NCBI GenBank assembly: GCA_036924285.1
Contig: JAYKYS010000014.1
Span: forward strand, 1,054,001-1,118,000
DNA length: 64,000 nucleotides
From: Asterella californica
Taxonomy: Eukaryota > Streptophyta > Marchantiopsida > Marchantiales > Aytoniaceae
Direction of reading: 5' to 3'
Both the position numbers and the translations under genes were made by a program. Position 1 is the stretch's first letter. Each line of letters opens with the position of its first letter. Below are positions 12,601 to 25,793 of the stretch, in pieces. The notes under the pieces were generated by a model. The model ran no database searches. It saw nothing but the letters and a program-made list of their open reading frames with translations, and was not told where the DNA came from.

Positions 12601-14956
12601 GCACTTATCCGAGCAACATGTTAATTCTATTCATATTAACTTCCTTGTCCCTTGTTATGTTGTACATGGGTTTATCATGCACAAATTTGTTAGAACGTCT
12701 GTTTCTACACATACGAGTCAACAATGTAGAGATATGCTAAATATATGATTACGGTGGTGTCTTGGACGTACTTGTATTTACACATGTGTTTCTTGCAAAA
12801 GATAATGAGACACATGTTAGAGTACTTCAGTATGTTCACTTATACATACTTCTAGAAGTTCCATTATATGTTAGTGTACTATGTAAATAGACAAGACATA
12901 TTTTATAATTAGTAGATTAAGTAAATTATGCAAAGTAGACAAACTTGCTTGTCAAGGCTTGCAAGTATGCCTACAAGTATTTTATAGTTGTAACAATAAC
13001 TTAGTTGGACTCTAAATATTTATATGGCCAAAGCTGACCATGTAGGCCACTAGAAGATAAAAAATTAAATCTTAAAATTCTCATTTGATAGGTTATTTTT
13101 AGTTAAAACTCCAAAAATATTCTCTAAGGTTCAAATCGACCTCGTGGTCGCAATAGATGTGATCTTGATTAGATTCTTGATTCACGTAATAACATAAAGT
13201 CTCTTGAATAGATTAATTCAGTTGATATCATGTTCAATTTGCATTAACATTTAATAGATAGATGTTATATAAATTTTTCCTTAGCATAGCTATACGTCGA
13301 TTGTGAAAATCGAAAGAAAAAAAGAAAAGTTTTTATCCTGTAGCGGAATTAACAAACCGAGTCGTTCTAAAAACCGAAAAGAGAAAAAAAAATAGTGGGA
13401 TATACGGACGAAAACTGGTTAGTACTTACACATGCAATTCCATTGCAAGTGTAGTTCTTTCAAAGAATAAATTAAATTTGAAATCTAGAACTTCTTATAA
13501 ATATTAAATATTAACTGAGAAAAGTGATGCACAAAAAAAGACATAATCCATAAAGAATGGGCAGACCGTGCACTTCATAAAATAGAAGTCCAAGATCTAA
13601 TCGCTAATCAAACACAATATAATGTGCATTTAATTTATTATTTAACTTTTCACACGTGTACTTAATATAACTACAAATAAAACTATATTTCATTATGAAT
13701 CTCCCCACAACGAAGATGAGAAACTTACTGCTGCTAACAACTGGATCCTGCGTCAAAAAAAGTGAAAATAACTGTTGAGTGCAAGGAGTCACCCCGAAAG
13801 AGAGGATGGGTTTAGGTGGGTGTACATTAATTAATGTTTAATTCTTTCGGCAAAAAAAATTAGAACATTAATTAATGTCCTTCATTAAATGGCACGATTT
13901 GACAATTATTTCTCTCACTTATCCTCCCAGCAACGCATCGGCCCGAATTACACTTGTGGGTTATATTCTGATGAGTTGGCTATTCCGAGACTAGTTAACA
14001 TATATCAGTTATGGATTAATTTAAATTTTTCAATAACTTAGTATAAAATATATTTATAATATTTAAACATTTTCTGAAAAGAGAAAACTAAATTCACTGT
14101 ACAAAGCCGTGGGGAAGGATATTATTCACCTCCATTCAAGTACAAATACTTTAGCCTACTTTGGACAAATAGTCCCCCTTTTCTGAAGTTGATTTCGCAA
14201 GGAAGGCTTGGCCATAAGATCAAAATGCTTTTCCGTCTACGACGATGATTAAGACCCGCATACTAAATGCCAAATAATATGCATCGTAACTCTCATTCCC
14301 ATTCTCGTCCAAGATGAGAAGACGACAAGCATTTAACTAGAAGGTGTTTTTATTCATTTGAATAGGAAGTATCGTTTTTCTCGAAACATCTCCAAAGTTC
14401 TATGATGTAATACATAACTCTTGAATACGCTAAAATGTTCCACAAAGCTTTACGTCTTCATTTCTTATGTGAAATAATAAACTTGTTTAAGTTAAACTCC
14501 GAGTTTGACTATAAGAGCATGAAAGCGAATATTATCTTTTCCTCGCAATGTTCTTGGAGTCTGAAGAAAAGTCTCTGTTATACCCCAAGAAACACAAAAA
14601 TCTTCATCTTAACAATTCTCTTTCAATACCAAAACCTCATGCGCACATACCACTTTTTGTTTAGAAGCTGAAGTTTTTCTTGATTTCTGAACCTGAATTA
14701 ATGTTTCAAGTCTGTGATAATTTTTCTCCAATACTTTCGAATTTAATGTAGACGAACATGTAAATCTAGTTTTTGTGTAAAGTATTTTTCTGAAAACACG
14801 TAAGTATACAGTCATCATCTTTTTGTTCTCACATCACACAGTCATACATCCATATCATTAAAATGCATGACAATTTGAATATCCATGCCAACAAAATACA
14901 ATACGTGTGTAAAAAAGTTCAAATTTTGAATCCTCAACTATTTGGAGAGGTCTCAA
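9681..14956. other. AT-rich intergenic DNA, nothing recognised
   Basis: Open frames of 60-90 codons occur at the chance level for AT-rich DNA. I found no conserved motif, splice-bounded exon, RNA gene or clear terminal repeats. Confidence 0.5.
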
Positions 14957-15006
14957 ATTATTTAGGTACCTAGATAAATAATTTGACATCTAGGTACCTA
15001 AATAAT
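14957..15006. repeat. Perfect 19-bp inverted repeat (foldback)
   Basis: Arms 14957-14975 and 14988-15006 are exact reverse complements (ATTATTTAGGTACCTAGAT and its complement) around a 12-nt AT-rich spacer. Each arm holds the palindrome TAGGTACCTA. The structure is too short to be a full transposon. It may be paired termini of a deleted MITE or a cruciform-forming site. Confidence 0.75.
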
Positions 15007-16035
15007 GATATCTAGATCTAGAAATGATGTTTGTGCGTGGATTAATGCAATCCCGCTTTAATGGAAATTTATCCTGTACGTGCGCTTACTCTCCTTAGTA
15101 CCGAACCTCCCAACCGTGATAAATATCCACTATTTAAACCTAGGTCGCATTACTATAACTCACATAATATATTCTACTGCACCGGAATAAGGACACGACC
15201 ACTATACGAAGGGCAGACAACGCAGAAAAAATTCTCACCAGAATTGACTTCCTTCTTCCTTTTCGTTCGTGGAGAAACGAGTTCGATGTACGCAACCATG
15301 AGATCAGATGAATCCTACGAATCCCAAAGAATGCAGATTTGTTGATGAAACGGAGTGATCAAATACCCGACCCCGTTACACGTAATCAAGCAGCTTCAAG
15401 CTGTGAGAACACACAGTTAGCTGGACTAGAAACGAGCTGAAAAAGTTTCTTTATTAACTTCCAGGTTTCAAGTTCACAAGTCCCGATCTGACGAGCCCAT
15501 AAAATAGTTGGATCAGACGATCATGGGGTCAAACTCTGCAAGTTGTTCCTGCCGCAAGTCACGAGTCGACAAGGTGAGTCATAGCCTGACATCACAGTGA
15601 TCCTACACAGATCAAACTCAGGGAAGACCACAATTTGTCCGGTAATCTTCACACTGGACCCAACAAAATTACTAAGAGAAAAGAGCAACGACACCAGACT
15701 AGAGTGCTAGAGAGGTTAAAGGGCACAACTCTACTGCCACCATCGACAATGTTCCATCCCACCGCAAGTATTAAAAGAGCTCGCGGGGCAGTCAAGCAAG
15801 GGAACTGGTAGGCAGACGCTCGACTAATTTGGTTACCGGGAAAATATGCAAGTGTGACGCCGAAGCAAACACTGAAGCTAACTACAAATGTCCCATAGAT
15901 CTGCTTGGACAGGCAGACCATGGAAACTACAAATTTACAATCAACATGCCTGTCACGAGCGACACGAGAAACTCCGGATGAAAACGTGGATATTTTCTCG
16001 CAGTGTCTTAGTACCGGGCTCCGATAAGTGACCTT

Positions 16036-19000
16036 CTAAGCTAGACCAGCGTCCTTCAAGACTGCCTCAAAAGCATCATCATCATCCCAAGGTACCTGTG
16101 ACACCGAGTTGTAAAATTAACTTATCATTTTAAAAAACATGTCAATATCACACTGCCACTACTGGCCTAACATCAAGACTGACAGCAAATCCATGTGGAC
16201 CCGGTCGCTGGGATGATTGTCATCAAACCCCCATCGCAGAGTGAAAGGAAGAAACAAAGGCGCTTCAACGATAAAGATAAACTCAGTAACAGATACTATT
16301 TGTATCCCACGATCCCTCCTCCTTGATAAAAACAACAAGGCTCCCGTACCCCAAATAAACCCCCCGAGGTAATCACAGAAAAGATGTACAATGATCCAGC
16401 ATAAGACTCAGAGCAAGGTTTCTCCAATAGCTAGGAGCATGGACCTTCAAGTTTCTCCGGAGTACAAGGACATGCATAAGCTCTGGATGACTTTTTCCAG
16501 ACCATCTCAAACGCCACAACAATATGCGCATAGGAGTCGCGTCACGAAAAGCAACGACAACAAAGTGGATAAAGCACTCAAATAAGAAATAGCGAATTCT
16601 GCGTGTTAACCTCAGGAATATCTCGGTTGAAGTGTCTTGCAATCCGTTCGACGTCCTGTTCATCCTTCTTATTCGCGGTCAGGTTGAACGCAGCACCTGC
16701 GCAGGACCGGTTCATGGAACTTTAAACCTCTACAGTCACAGCCTTCAACATCAACACAGTCCTTGCCGCGTAGGAGTTTAGGACAAGGATCTGTCAACTG
16801 AAATATCAACTGAATGAAAGATACGCAGCGCGCACCATGGTTACAACGGAAGACGGTCAAGAAATAATCAATAACGAGGCCGGCTTAAAATAGTACAAGG
16901 ATGACATACGTGTGCGCTTGTGTGGGTGTTTAGAGATTACTAGAAACAGCAGTAGTTGCCCAATTGCAAAGTTTCACTTGGGGACCCTTAGTACGTTGGC
17001 ACTGTAAGCTTTTACGCTGATGAAAGGCGACTGGAACACGTGATTTGCGAGAAGGCGGCCTATAAAGTGCTACTATTCTACACTGTGCATAGGGTACATA
17101 CAGTCTCTCTTAAGCCTCAGTCAAGCCCAGAACTGCATGGACTTCTCACTGATAGAGGGGTAGAACAAAGATACAAATCAAACTACAACATAGAAATGAT
17201 ACCAACTAGTCTATTTAACTGAAAATCTATAAACGCGGTCCTTAGTAACCGGTGATAATTACGCAAATTCAAATTCAGTCATATAGCTACCTTTGCGGCC
17301 AAATCGTCCACTTCTACCAATCCTGTGCAGGTACAGCTCAAAATCTGGTTCATACGGGGAAAAGTTCTTTGTTGGAATGTCGTAATTGATTACCAGCGTC
17401 ACCTGCACAAGATCGTCCGGCAGGTATTGTATAAGATATCTGAACCCTTTTGTAAACGTATCCGGCACGACTTCTGATGTCAGATGAAATCACGCCGGCC
17501 GGAAGCACGTGCTTTTCTCTAGGAACCTTAGAACGGAGGACACTCGGCATGTGAGGAATGTAACTGATCTATGTGATCCATAAGAGCACCCTGGCATGAA
17601 GCTGCGGATAAAAATTAAGCCCTCAAGACCTCTGTACCTGCGCTTGGTCAAATCCACGAGCTAGAACGTCCGTAGCAATTAGGATCTTTGTTTCCCCTGA
17701 TCTGAACTCCTTAATCACCCGATCTCGATCTTCATGTGATAATCCACCCTGGATGCTGGTGCATTTGAAGCCGTCGTCTTCGAGTCTTCTGTGCAAGTCG
17801 CTCGCGCTTTGACGGGTCCGAGCAAAAATAATTGATTGCCCCAGCTTTTCCGCTGCAGGGAATATTTTGTCCTTGAGTACAGATACTTTGTAGTTGGGAT
17901 TTGGACACCTCACTCGATACTGTTTGATAACATCTAGGGAGAGGGCCTCCTTCTCCACAAAAATGTAGTTTGCTTGTGGAATGGTCTTCTTTGCAAAGTC
18001 CTTCACTTTCTCACTGAATGTTGCTGAGAATAGCAAAACCTGCAAAGACAAATAGATCACAACTTTAACTGCAAAGAACTAATACGGATAATTGAGAAGA
18101 TTAGATCGATTAATTACTCTAAGCTAACCTGAGGTCCATAATCCGACGAGGTAGGAGAAAGAGAAGTATGATGTCCTGCGGGCCATACGGGACATAGGAC
18201 AGCATGCACGACATACGAAAAAATGAACCAAGAAAAATATACACATAGCAGTAAGTGATCAACATGACTGACCACTGCAACCTTTACTTTGCATTGAGAA
18301 TAAAAGGTCTGAAATAATACAGGTTGGAATTAAACATCAGAAATAATAGCATGGAAATCACTGCTTGTAAACGACGGCATACAAATAGAAATTAGAGATT
18401 AAGATCTCAATATATGATTTGTCCGGGAGAATAACAGCTCAGCTAAAGAGCAAGAACCACGCTCAAAGACCGAGGTAACGCCCAGTAGAATAACCCAATG
18501 AAGTACATAGGAAGTGCCCCAAGGGAAAGGTGGCCTGTATGCTATCTTGGACCTTCAAGTAGCGTAAATATGTAACCTCGGGCCACTGACCAATGGGAAT
18601 GTGAAGTGCGGCGCATATTACCTGAGATGGAGCCCCTAGGTATGGAAGTGCAAACTAGTGAGATGTATAGTATGCAGTGCAAGCTGATTGAAGCGAATCA
18701 TCAAGAAATTTATGCAGGACTGGGAATACAGCAAGAGTGAAATAAGTAAAAAGCCTCGAGCGAATAAGTACGGTATTCTAAATCGCAAAGAAGAGAGTTA
18801 TCTTCATACGTCGAGAATGGCAGGTATGCTCAAGGACCACTCTCTAGTATAGGGGTATTACGCAATTAGTCCAGCCAAGTACACAGTGAGAATCAATTAG
18901 GGGCCGAATGTGCGCTAACCATGCCTAGCGGAGTTAGCGAATTGTTATATAACCGGAGGGTGTGCCGATGGAAATGTGTAATGCAAAGCACATTTCCAGA

Positions 19001-22000
19001 ATAGGTTCCCCTCCGTATATCATCGAAGTAGACAATGAGAAGAGAACAAATGCAGTATGCTTCAAAGGCCAAATGCAAACTCCCATGCTGAAATGAAGAC
19101 GAACTAGATTTGTCTACTGCAACGTTGAAAGAAGCGAAGGTTATCCAATCAAAACGTAGATAGCGCTGAAACATAGAATCCATTGCAAGAAAAAACGAAG
19201 GCTGTCCAAGCAGAACGTAGATACCGTAACCAAAGAATCTAATGCAGGAGTTGAGGAGCACAGATTTAGTCAGTGAATAGAGGAGAAGGCATACAGAGGT
19301 AGTAAAAGGCAGAAGCCTTAGACACAGTGCAGTACTGACAGTCAGACGGGGAAATTGTGGAGTCAAGGGGTATAAGGCGAGCAAACAAGGGTATGAGGTA
19401 GATAGATAATGACGCTTACGTACCGAGAGCCAACTCCAGTTAGTGTCCAAGTGATTAGGGTTTTAACTAACCCTAATATGTGAGCTGGAAGGAAATAGTA
19501 CTAATCCTCGACAGCAGGGGGAGGAACCATCTCGCTTTCGGGAGTAAAGGCGTAAAGGTACTTTCATCTACTTAGGTTGTATCATTAGCCAATCCTCTAG
19601 TGAGCATTAAGAACGGAAAACTAAGAGGAGGTGTATCAGATTTACAGAAGTAAAGTAGAATAGAACTCAGAAGTCAGAAAATATAAAGCCACAAAGTTGA
19701 GGTACAATATAACATACTTTCAGGAGTGAGTCTTGCTGCAACAACCAATCCACACCTCAAAATATATGATTCCTCCAGGAAAATGGCAGCGCGGCTAAGG
19801 AGCAAGAACCACGCTCAAAGACAGAGGTAACACCCAGTAGAATAACCCAGTGAAGTACATAGAGAGCTCCAGAAAAGAAAGGTAGCCTGTATGCTATCTT
19901 GGAGCCTCAAGCTAACGGAACTCTGTAACCTGAAGGGACTGATCAATGAGACTGTGAAGTGCGCCGCACATTCCCCTAGATGATGCCCCTAGTTCTGGAA
20001 GTGCAAAGTAGTGACATGTAAAGTATGCAGTGCAAGCTGGTCGAAACAAATCAAGAAATCTAATGTACACCTGAGAACCTGGGCTAGCAGGGTGAATACA
20101 GAGCCTCAAATGGGAATAAAAGTATGGGATCACAAAACCCCAAGAAAAGAGTTAGTGTACCAAGGGTGACGAGTGAAAGAAAAAGACCAACCAGTTATAC
20201 GAAAAAATAGGTGCAGAACACCTCAATATATATTTGTACAAGGGGCCTCGCCCACGCACTGAAGGTAACTCCGGTAACCCCCAAATAGTTTTGAACCCAT
20301 GCAAGTACAAAGCGAGTAACAGAGAGGGGTGAACTTGTACGCTAACTTGGTTATGTACGCTAACCGGGACAAGTATATTTATATTGATACACGGGTAAAG
20401 CAGCTTTCAGAGAAAACAGTGGCTTGGCCCGCACATTAAAGGTAACCCCAAAATAGTTTTGAACCCATTAAGTACAAGGTGAGTAACGAAGAGTGGTAAC
20501 ATGTATGCTGACTTGGTTTGAGAAGATGCAATCTGACTGATTCTAACAACATCAAGTGCAAAACGGGAAAAGCTGGAAATGAACTGACGGAGCAGGAGTT
20601 AAACCGAACGATAGTGTATGGAGTGAAGCTCGTCGATGGCGAGCAAGAATGAGACAGCCAAGAACCCCGCGAAGAGCCTTAAATTCGAAGAGCAAAGTTT
20701 TATCGAGTTAAATGAGCTATCAGGCAGGCCGAAGATATAAAACAAAGAATATTTCCCACAGTACATAGTGAGAAGGAATTACGGGCCGAATGTGCGCTCA
20801 CAATGCCGACTGGAGTTATCTTCATACGTCAAGAACGGTAGATATGCTCAAGGACCACTCTCTAGTATAGGGGTCTCGCGCAATACGCCCAGCCAAGTAC
20901 ATAGTGAGAATCAATTAGGGACCGTATGTGCGCTAACAATGCCGACTGGAGTTATCTTCATACAATGCCGACTGGAGTTAGCGAATTGTTATATAACCTG
21001 AGGGTGTGCCGATGGAAATGTGTAGTGCGAAGCACATTTCCAGAGTAGGTTCCCCTTCTACTAGAGGGATGCTCTGCAGTAGGGGTGGAGGAGGTAGTGC
21101 CTGTATGGTTGTTTACCCTGTTGTTTATATATATTGATACACGGGTAAAGCAGCTTTCAGAGAAAACAGTGACTTCGCCCGCACATTTAGATAACCCGAA
21201 ATAGTTTTGAACCCATGTAAGTACAAAGTGAGTAACGAAGAGTGGTAACATGTATGCTAACTTGGTTTGAGAATCAGGGAATGGATATAACCGAGGTCGG
21301 GCCAAGAGGAAATGTGTAGGGTGAGCACATTTCAAGATGGTACCCCCTGGTGACAGTAAGACAAAATAAAAGTATAAATGCGATGCATAACGAGCTGAGC
21401 GAGAAAACAACTATAACTATAAAATAGACCGACGAGTCTCAAAAGCAGAGAACATGCAGGGCAGGATATCTAGAAAAGGACGAACAAAACACAAGGGTAC
21501 ATACAAGCATACAGGCGACATCGGTATAATCGAGTCAGCAAACGCAACAGCCAGAGTGTCAACCCTGAAGGAAGTAGAGGTTAGAAGCAATTCTCCCAAC
21601 AAGGGTCACAGACACAGCTGTAATATTGAGTAGGTGTTTATTATATAGGTACACACAGAGCATGCAACAGAACATTCTCCTGCCACATGCACCTCACCGA
21701 CTCCCTGACTTCCTCAGCACCCAACAGGGAGGGTTAGGCAGTAGATGAGTAGGAAAAGTGATCAAGCGAAGTTGAAGACTTTTACAACTCAGCAGGGCCT
21801 TGTCGGTACAGGAGTTTTTGTTCAGTTCCGGGAACATCTGAACAGGAGGAACCTGTTGTTTATATATCGAAGGTCTGTATGGTTAGGGATATGTGCGGAA
21901 AAGTAGGGTTTAGGAGCCACCATAGTTCCTGAACTTAAACTTGAACCTGCAAGTTATAATTTAAATAACTATAACTAGAGAACCGCAACGAGAGTAAAAG

Positions 22001-25000
22001 TTAGTTTAAAAGCAATGATGTTTACTCTGACTATTTTGAATAGAGTAAGTCCAGTAAGTGGAGCTAAAGTACTTACGAAGGTCGTAGATCTCGGATGTAG
22101 AGAACTTGTTAAAGGACTGTAACACTGAACAAGCGAAGTTTAGAACAGAGGTTATAATGGCCTAGACGTCCTAGTCTAGAAATGCCGACTGGAGTTAGCG
22201 AATTATTTTATAACCGGAGGGTGTGCCGATGGAAATGTCTAATGCGAAGCACATTTCCAGAAAAGGTTCCCCTTGGTATGAAGTCGAATGCGACAGGGCA
22301 ATGACAAGAGAACAAATGCAATATGTACTGATGCAGTCTGATCGCTTCTAATGTGAAAACCAAATTGAACCCCCATGCAGCAATGAAGGCAAACTAGCTT
22401 TGTGTGATACAATCCTGAAATAAGCGAGGGCTATCAAGGCAAAACGTAAATACAGAGAGCCAAAGAATCCAGCGCAGGAGAGAGTTATCTTCATACGTCA
22501 AGATGGCAGATATGCTCAAGGACCACTCTCTAGTATAGGGGTATCACGCAATTAGCCCAGCCAAGTACATAAATTCACGAGAATGGCAGATTTTATGAAT
22601 CACCACTCTCTAGTACAGAGGTAAATACAGGGCCAAGTATCCAATAGGGGCCGAATATGCGCCGAACTGTCAAACGAAGTTAGCGACTTGTTTGTAACCG
22701 AAGGGTGTGCCTATGGGAATGTGTAGTAAGACGCACATTTCCAGATAAGGTTCCCCTTGGTATAGAGTGTGATGCAGTGCAATGCAACCGAGAAAGATGC
22801 AATGTGACTGATTCTAACAACATCAAGTGCAGAACTGGAAAAAACTGGAAATGAACTGACAGAGCAGGAGTTTAACCGAACGATAGTGTATCGAGTGAAG
22901 CCCGTGATACACGGTAGTACCCTGGTAGGAAACAAGTTCGATCCTAAGCAGCAAACAGCAACTTAGGACTGACATGGATACGACAAATATCCCACAACAC
23001 ATCCAGTAACGAGCACCATGGTGCTGATGATGTGAACGGACAAGTCGGACGTGGTAGAAACTCTCGTGCATCAAGGCAAATAGTATAACACCACTTTCAG
23101 CTATCATAAGTTCTCGCATTAGTACGTACTTGACAATTTGCCTTGGCTTGCTTGATGTCCCGTAAAATTCTTAACGAATCGTCTTGGAAACCATCCTGCA
23201 CAAACATCGTTATCAAACAAACGGATAACCTCGACGTTTATGTTACGTACATGTAGCGTCTCGCAAATAAAGCAACCCAGCTGTCCATAATACTTGAAAC
23301 CACGTGCCCACTCTTAAAAGAGTAAGGTACCTGATCCAACATGTGGTCCGCTTCATCAAACACGAGAATTTTAATTTGCCTCGTACTCAAGATCTTGTCC
23401 CGTGTCATCCACCGCTTCAAAGTGCCGGGCGTGCCAATAATTACTTGGTCAACTATTTGACTGCGTCTGGAAGCTGATACAGGAGCGGAATCTGCTGTAG
23501 CTGTGCAGCATGATGTAATACCCGTATACTTCCCCATTTTCAGCAAGACCTCCTCGTTCTATCGTCCAATAAGAAGCTAATAGTCAGGTCTAGATACACT
23601 ACGTCATCAGGAGATACTTGCACATCTGAGACAAAAGCCAGCCCAATTCGAGGTCCTACATTCCCTCGTCTTTCCGATGGAACTTAGCTGGAGATCGACT
23701 CGTTGATTCTGGCCAGTCAGTGTAACATCCCGAAGGAGCTTTAAATTGAGAACCAGTAAATTTCGTACGACAGGTTCATCCAAAATACAAAGAATGCTCA
23801 TTAACATCCTAATTCAGCATGATTAAACTTCTATATCCAATCTGTACGACTTTGTCCACCTCCAGCCCGACAGAGGACACCACTTCTCGAACCTCCCCAC
23901 CTTACAGAGCACCATACAGGTGTCTGAGACTCATGAGATACTCCTTTTACTAAGTAGTGAAAGTTGTAGAGCTCTACGAAACAGAAACTCCATTTCTTAC
24001 CTTACAGTAAGATACACAAGCAAATTCACTAGGTGTTCTGAACACTTACCCAGTGGATTCTTGGATAATGTATATGATTCGTCTGGGAGATGGCAGCTCA
24101 GCTAAGGAGCAAGAACCACGCTCAAAAGCTGAGGTAACACCCAGTAGGTTCTTGGGTTATGTATATGTTGGTACGCGAGGAGGTAGAACGAATCACACTA
24201 CTCTCCCGCTCTGAGGTAACCCCCAACACCCAGAGAGCCCAGCGAGGTACATTCTTGGGTAATGTGCATGCTTATACCCAAAGAGACGGCACAAAAAATC
24301 ATAATTCTCGCTTTCTAATTTAGGCCTTACACACAAAGTTCCAGAAGCTAAACACATGTATCTCCAGCTTGGCCAAGTGAATCCGTGAATATGTGCTGGA
24401 AGTAGCTACTGTCCTACCTACAGTCTGCGAGTAGACCGCGACCATTCTATGATCATGGATGAACACAACATTATGACCACAGAAAAGCAGGACCAAGCAA
24501 CACCCACGCAAAATTTTGTCAGGAAAAGTACCTGAATGACCAATTCGCGTGTTGGGCATACACATAATGCCTGCGGAGCTCTCAAATTCGGATCAACCCT
24601 GCTCAACATTCCGAGTACAAAGCAAGTGGTCTTTCCTGACCCATTATGCGCTTGCGCAATCAAATTCTGATACGGGGGCATCAAAATCATCGGCAAGGTC
24701 TCCGCCTGAATTCGACTAGGTTTCGCAAAATTCATTTCTGAATATAAACCCCTAATCAGCTCTGCGGAGAGGTTTAGGTCCTCCCAGCGTTTAGCTGAAG
24801 TATAAGGTGTATCGTTTGCTACAACCTGCATTCAGGAAGGTAATAAACAAATAAATCACGATCCCAAGCAAAATCACGAAGTGATCCACGCAACAATCTT
24901 TAGAGCATACAACCGACTGAAAATTCTGTGAGCACACGGAAAACAGCGCACCTTCTTAATCTCGGTTTCAGGCGATTCTATTTCTTCATTCAACGTCTCA

Positions 25001-25527
25001 GACTTCAGTACCACTTCCGGGCGATCCACGTCCCCAGTATCATGTGGCGCCTTCTCCTCCTCCGGAGAATCCGTCACTTTAAGACCCTCAAGTGAAGGCA
25101 ACTCTGCGTCGGGAACCTTATCTTTCTCCGTTGAATCGGTCGCTTCAAGACCCTCAAATGAAGGCAACACGGCATCTGGAGCCTTATCCTCCTTTGGTGA
25201 ATCTGTCACTTTAGGACTCTCAAGTGAAGGCAACACGGCATCTGGAGCCTTATCTTTCTTTGGCGAATCTGTCACTTTAAGACTCTCAAGTGAAGGCAAA
25301 CCGGCATCAGGAGCCTTCTCCTTCTCTGGTGAATCCATCACTTTAAGACCCTCAAGTGACGGCAACCCGGCATCTCCATCCGCTCCATAATCATCATCCC
25401 CCCACTTAGCTTTTGTTGGGGTCCCAGGAGGAGTGGCAGCTTTCTGTGGTGAAGTGACACTCTCAGCGGAATCGGCCTTTGATGATACGATTTGCCCAAT
25501 AACTGAGGAGTCCGCAGAGTCTGCCAT
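16036..25527 (-). CDS. DBP5: DEAD-box ATP-dependent RNA helicase DBP5/LOS4-type (mRNA export)
   Basis: The family remodels mRNPs at the cytoplasmic face of the nuclear pore (yeast Dbp5, human DDX19, Arabidopsis LOS4/RH38). Eight coding exons on the minus strand, all with GT-AG borders and matching phases: 25527-24952, 24825-24532, 23558-23331, 23195-23130, 18039-17638, 17402-17291, 16696-16611, 16095-16036. They give 607 residues. Motifs in order: Q motif FAKPSRIQ (~225-232), Walker A AHNGSGKT (251-258), PTREL (283-287), TPGT (333-336), DEAD (358-361), SAT (393-395), TDVLARGFD (511-519), HRIGRSGR (548-555). The start ATG is the first in frame after an apparent acceptor in the 5' UTR. Unusual traits are five 22-residue acidic repeats (residues 53-162) and a 5.1 kb repeat-filled fourth intron. 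All catalytic motifs are intact, so it should be functional. Confidence 0.95.
18408..18620. repeat. Intron repeat family R2, copy 1
   Basis: Shares with 19763-19990 a long collinear block around gagcaagaaccacgctcaaa, then aggtaacRcccagtagaataaccca and a distal block ending in gtgaagtgcgscgca. It lies in intron 4 of the DBP5 gene. No coding content was found. Confidence 0.75.
18793..19255. repeat. Intron repeat family R1, copy 1 (longest)
   Basis: Begins gagagttatcttcatacgtc and includes caaggaccactctctagtat and ggccgaatgtgcgctaac. It also has a stem-loop with arms GGAAATGTG and CACATTTCC. The downstream 200 bp are again matched at 22276-22480. It lies within DBP5 intron 4. Confidence 0.8.
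19763..19990. repeat. Intron repeat family R2, copy 2
   Basis: Collinear with 18408-18620, with scattered substitutions and short indels. It includes gagcaagaaccacgctcaaa and the gcctgtatgctatcttgga block. Confidence 0.75.
20370..20525. repeat. Intron repeat family R3, copy 1
   Basis: The block from tatttatattgatacacggg through gcagctttcagagaaaacag to acatgtatgctgacttggtt is nearly identical to 21122-21275. Confidence 0.8.
20761..21058. repeat. Intron repeat family R1, copy 2 (internally duplicated)
   Basis: Contains the R1 phrases, with the module around gtgcgctaacaatgccgact repeated internally. It ends with the same GGAAATGTG/CACATTTCC stem-loop. The internal duplication suggests growth by unequal exchange. 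Confidence 0.8.
21122..21275. repeat. Intron repeat family R3, copy 2
   Basis: Second copy of the block at 20370-20525, with a few indels. It is followed by another GGAAATGTG-type stem-loop near 21308. Confidence 0.8.
22180..22485. repeat. Intron repeat family R1, copy 3 (3' part)
   Basis: Starts at the atgccgactggagttagcga module and continues through the stem-loop. It then follows the downstream block shared with 19013-19255 (agaacaaatgca, then caaamcgtaratac). Confidence 0.75.
22479..22765. repeat. Intron repeat family R1, copy 4
   Basis: Begins gagagttatcttcatacgtc and repeats the accactctctagtat module twice. It ends with a stem-loop in which one stem arm has changed (GGGAATGTG) while pairing is kept through a G-T pair. 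Confidence 0.8.
24066..24150. repeat. Intron repeat family R2, short copy in intron 2
   Basis: Matches the first 85 bp of R2 (tatatgattcgtctgggaga, then gagcaagaaccacgctcaaa and aggtaacacccagtag). It sits in DBP5 intron 2, so the family is not confined to the giant intron. Confidence 0.75.
25042..25371 (-). repeat. Five in-frame 66-bp tandem repeats inside DBP5 exon 1
   Basis: Encodes five 22-residue units of the pattern [22 protein letters not shown] at residues 53-162. Unit length is exactly 66 bp with no frameshift. The copies differ at several residues in each unit, so the array is not newly formed. The segment is acidic, serine- and proline-rich and probably disordered. Confidence 0.9.
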
Positions 25528-25793
25528 TGTCTCAGTAGTCCCTTCAGGTGCTTCCACAACCTGCGCAAACAAAGAAGCCTCCCAAATTCAAGTCTATACC
25601 TCGAGGGCCGGTGTCTCATTCACTAAACCCTCACACTCGAATCTCGTCTAACATCAAACATCATCCAACAGCTCCGCCGCCGATCGACCAATCGAGCAGA
25701 GATCTTTCCTTCTCTCTCTTTCCGTCTTGAGAACCTTCCTCTCTGGATGTACAGAACCCACACCCAACGACTGCGCTGGCGTTGTTGTAGTGC

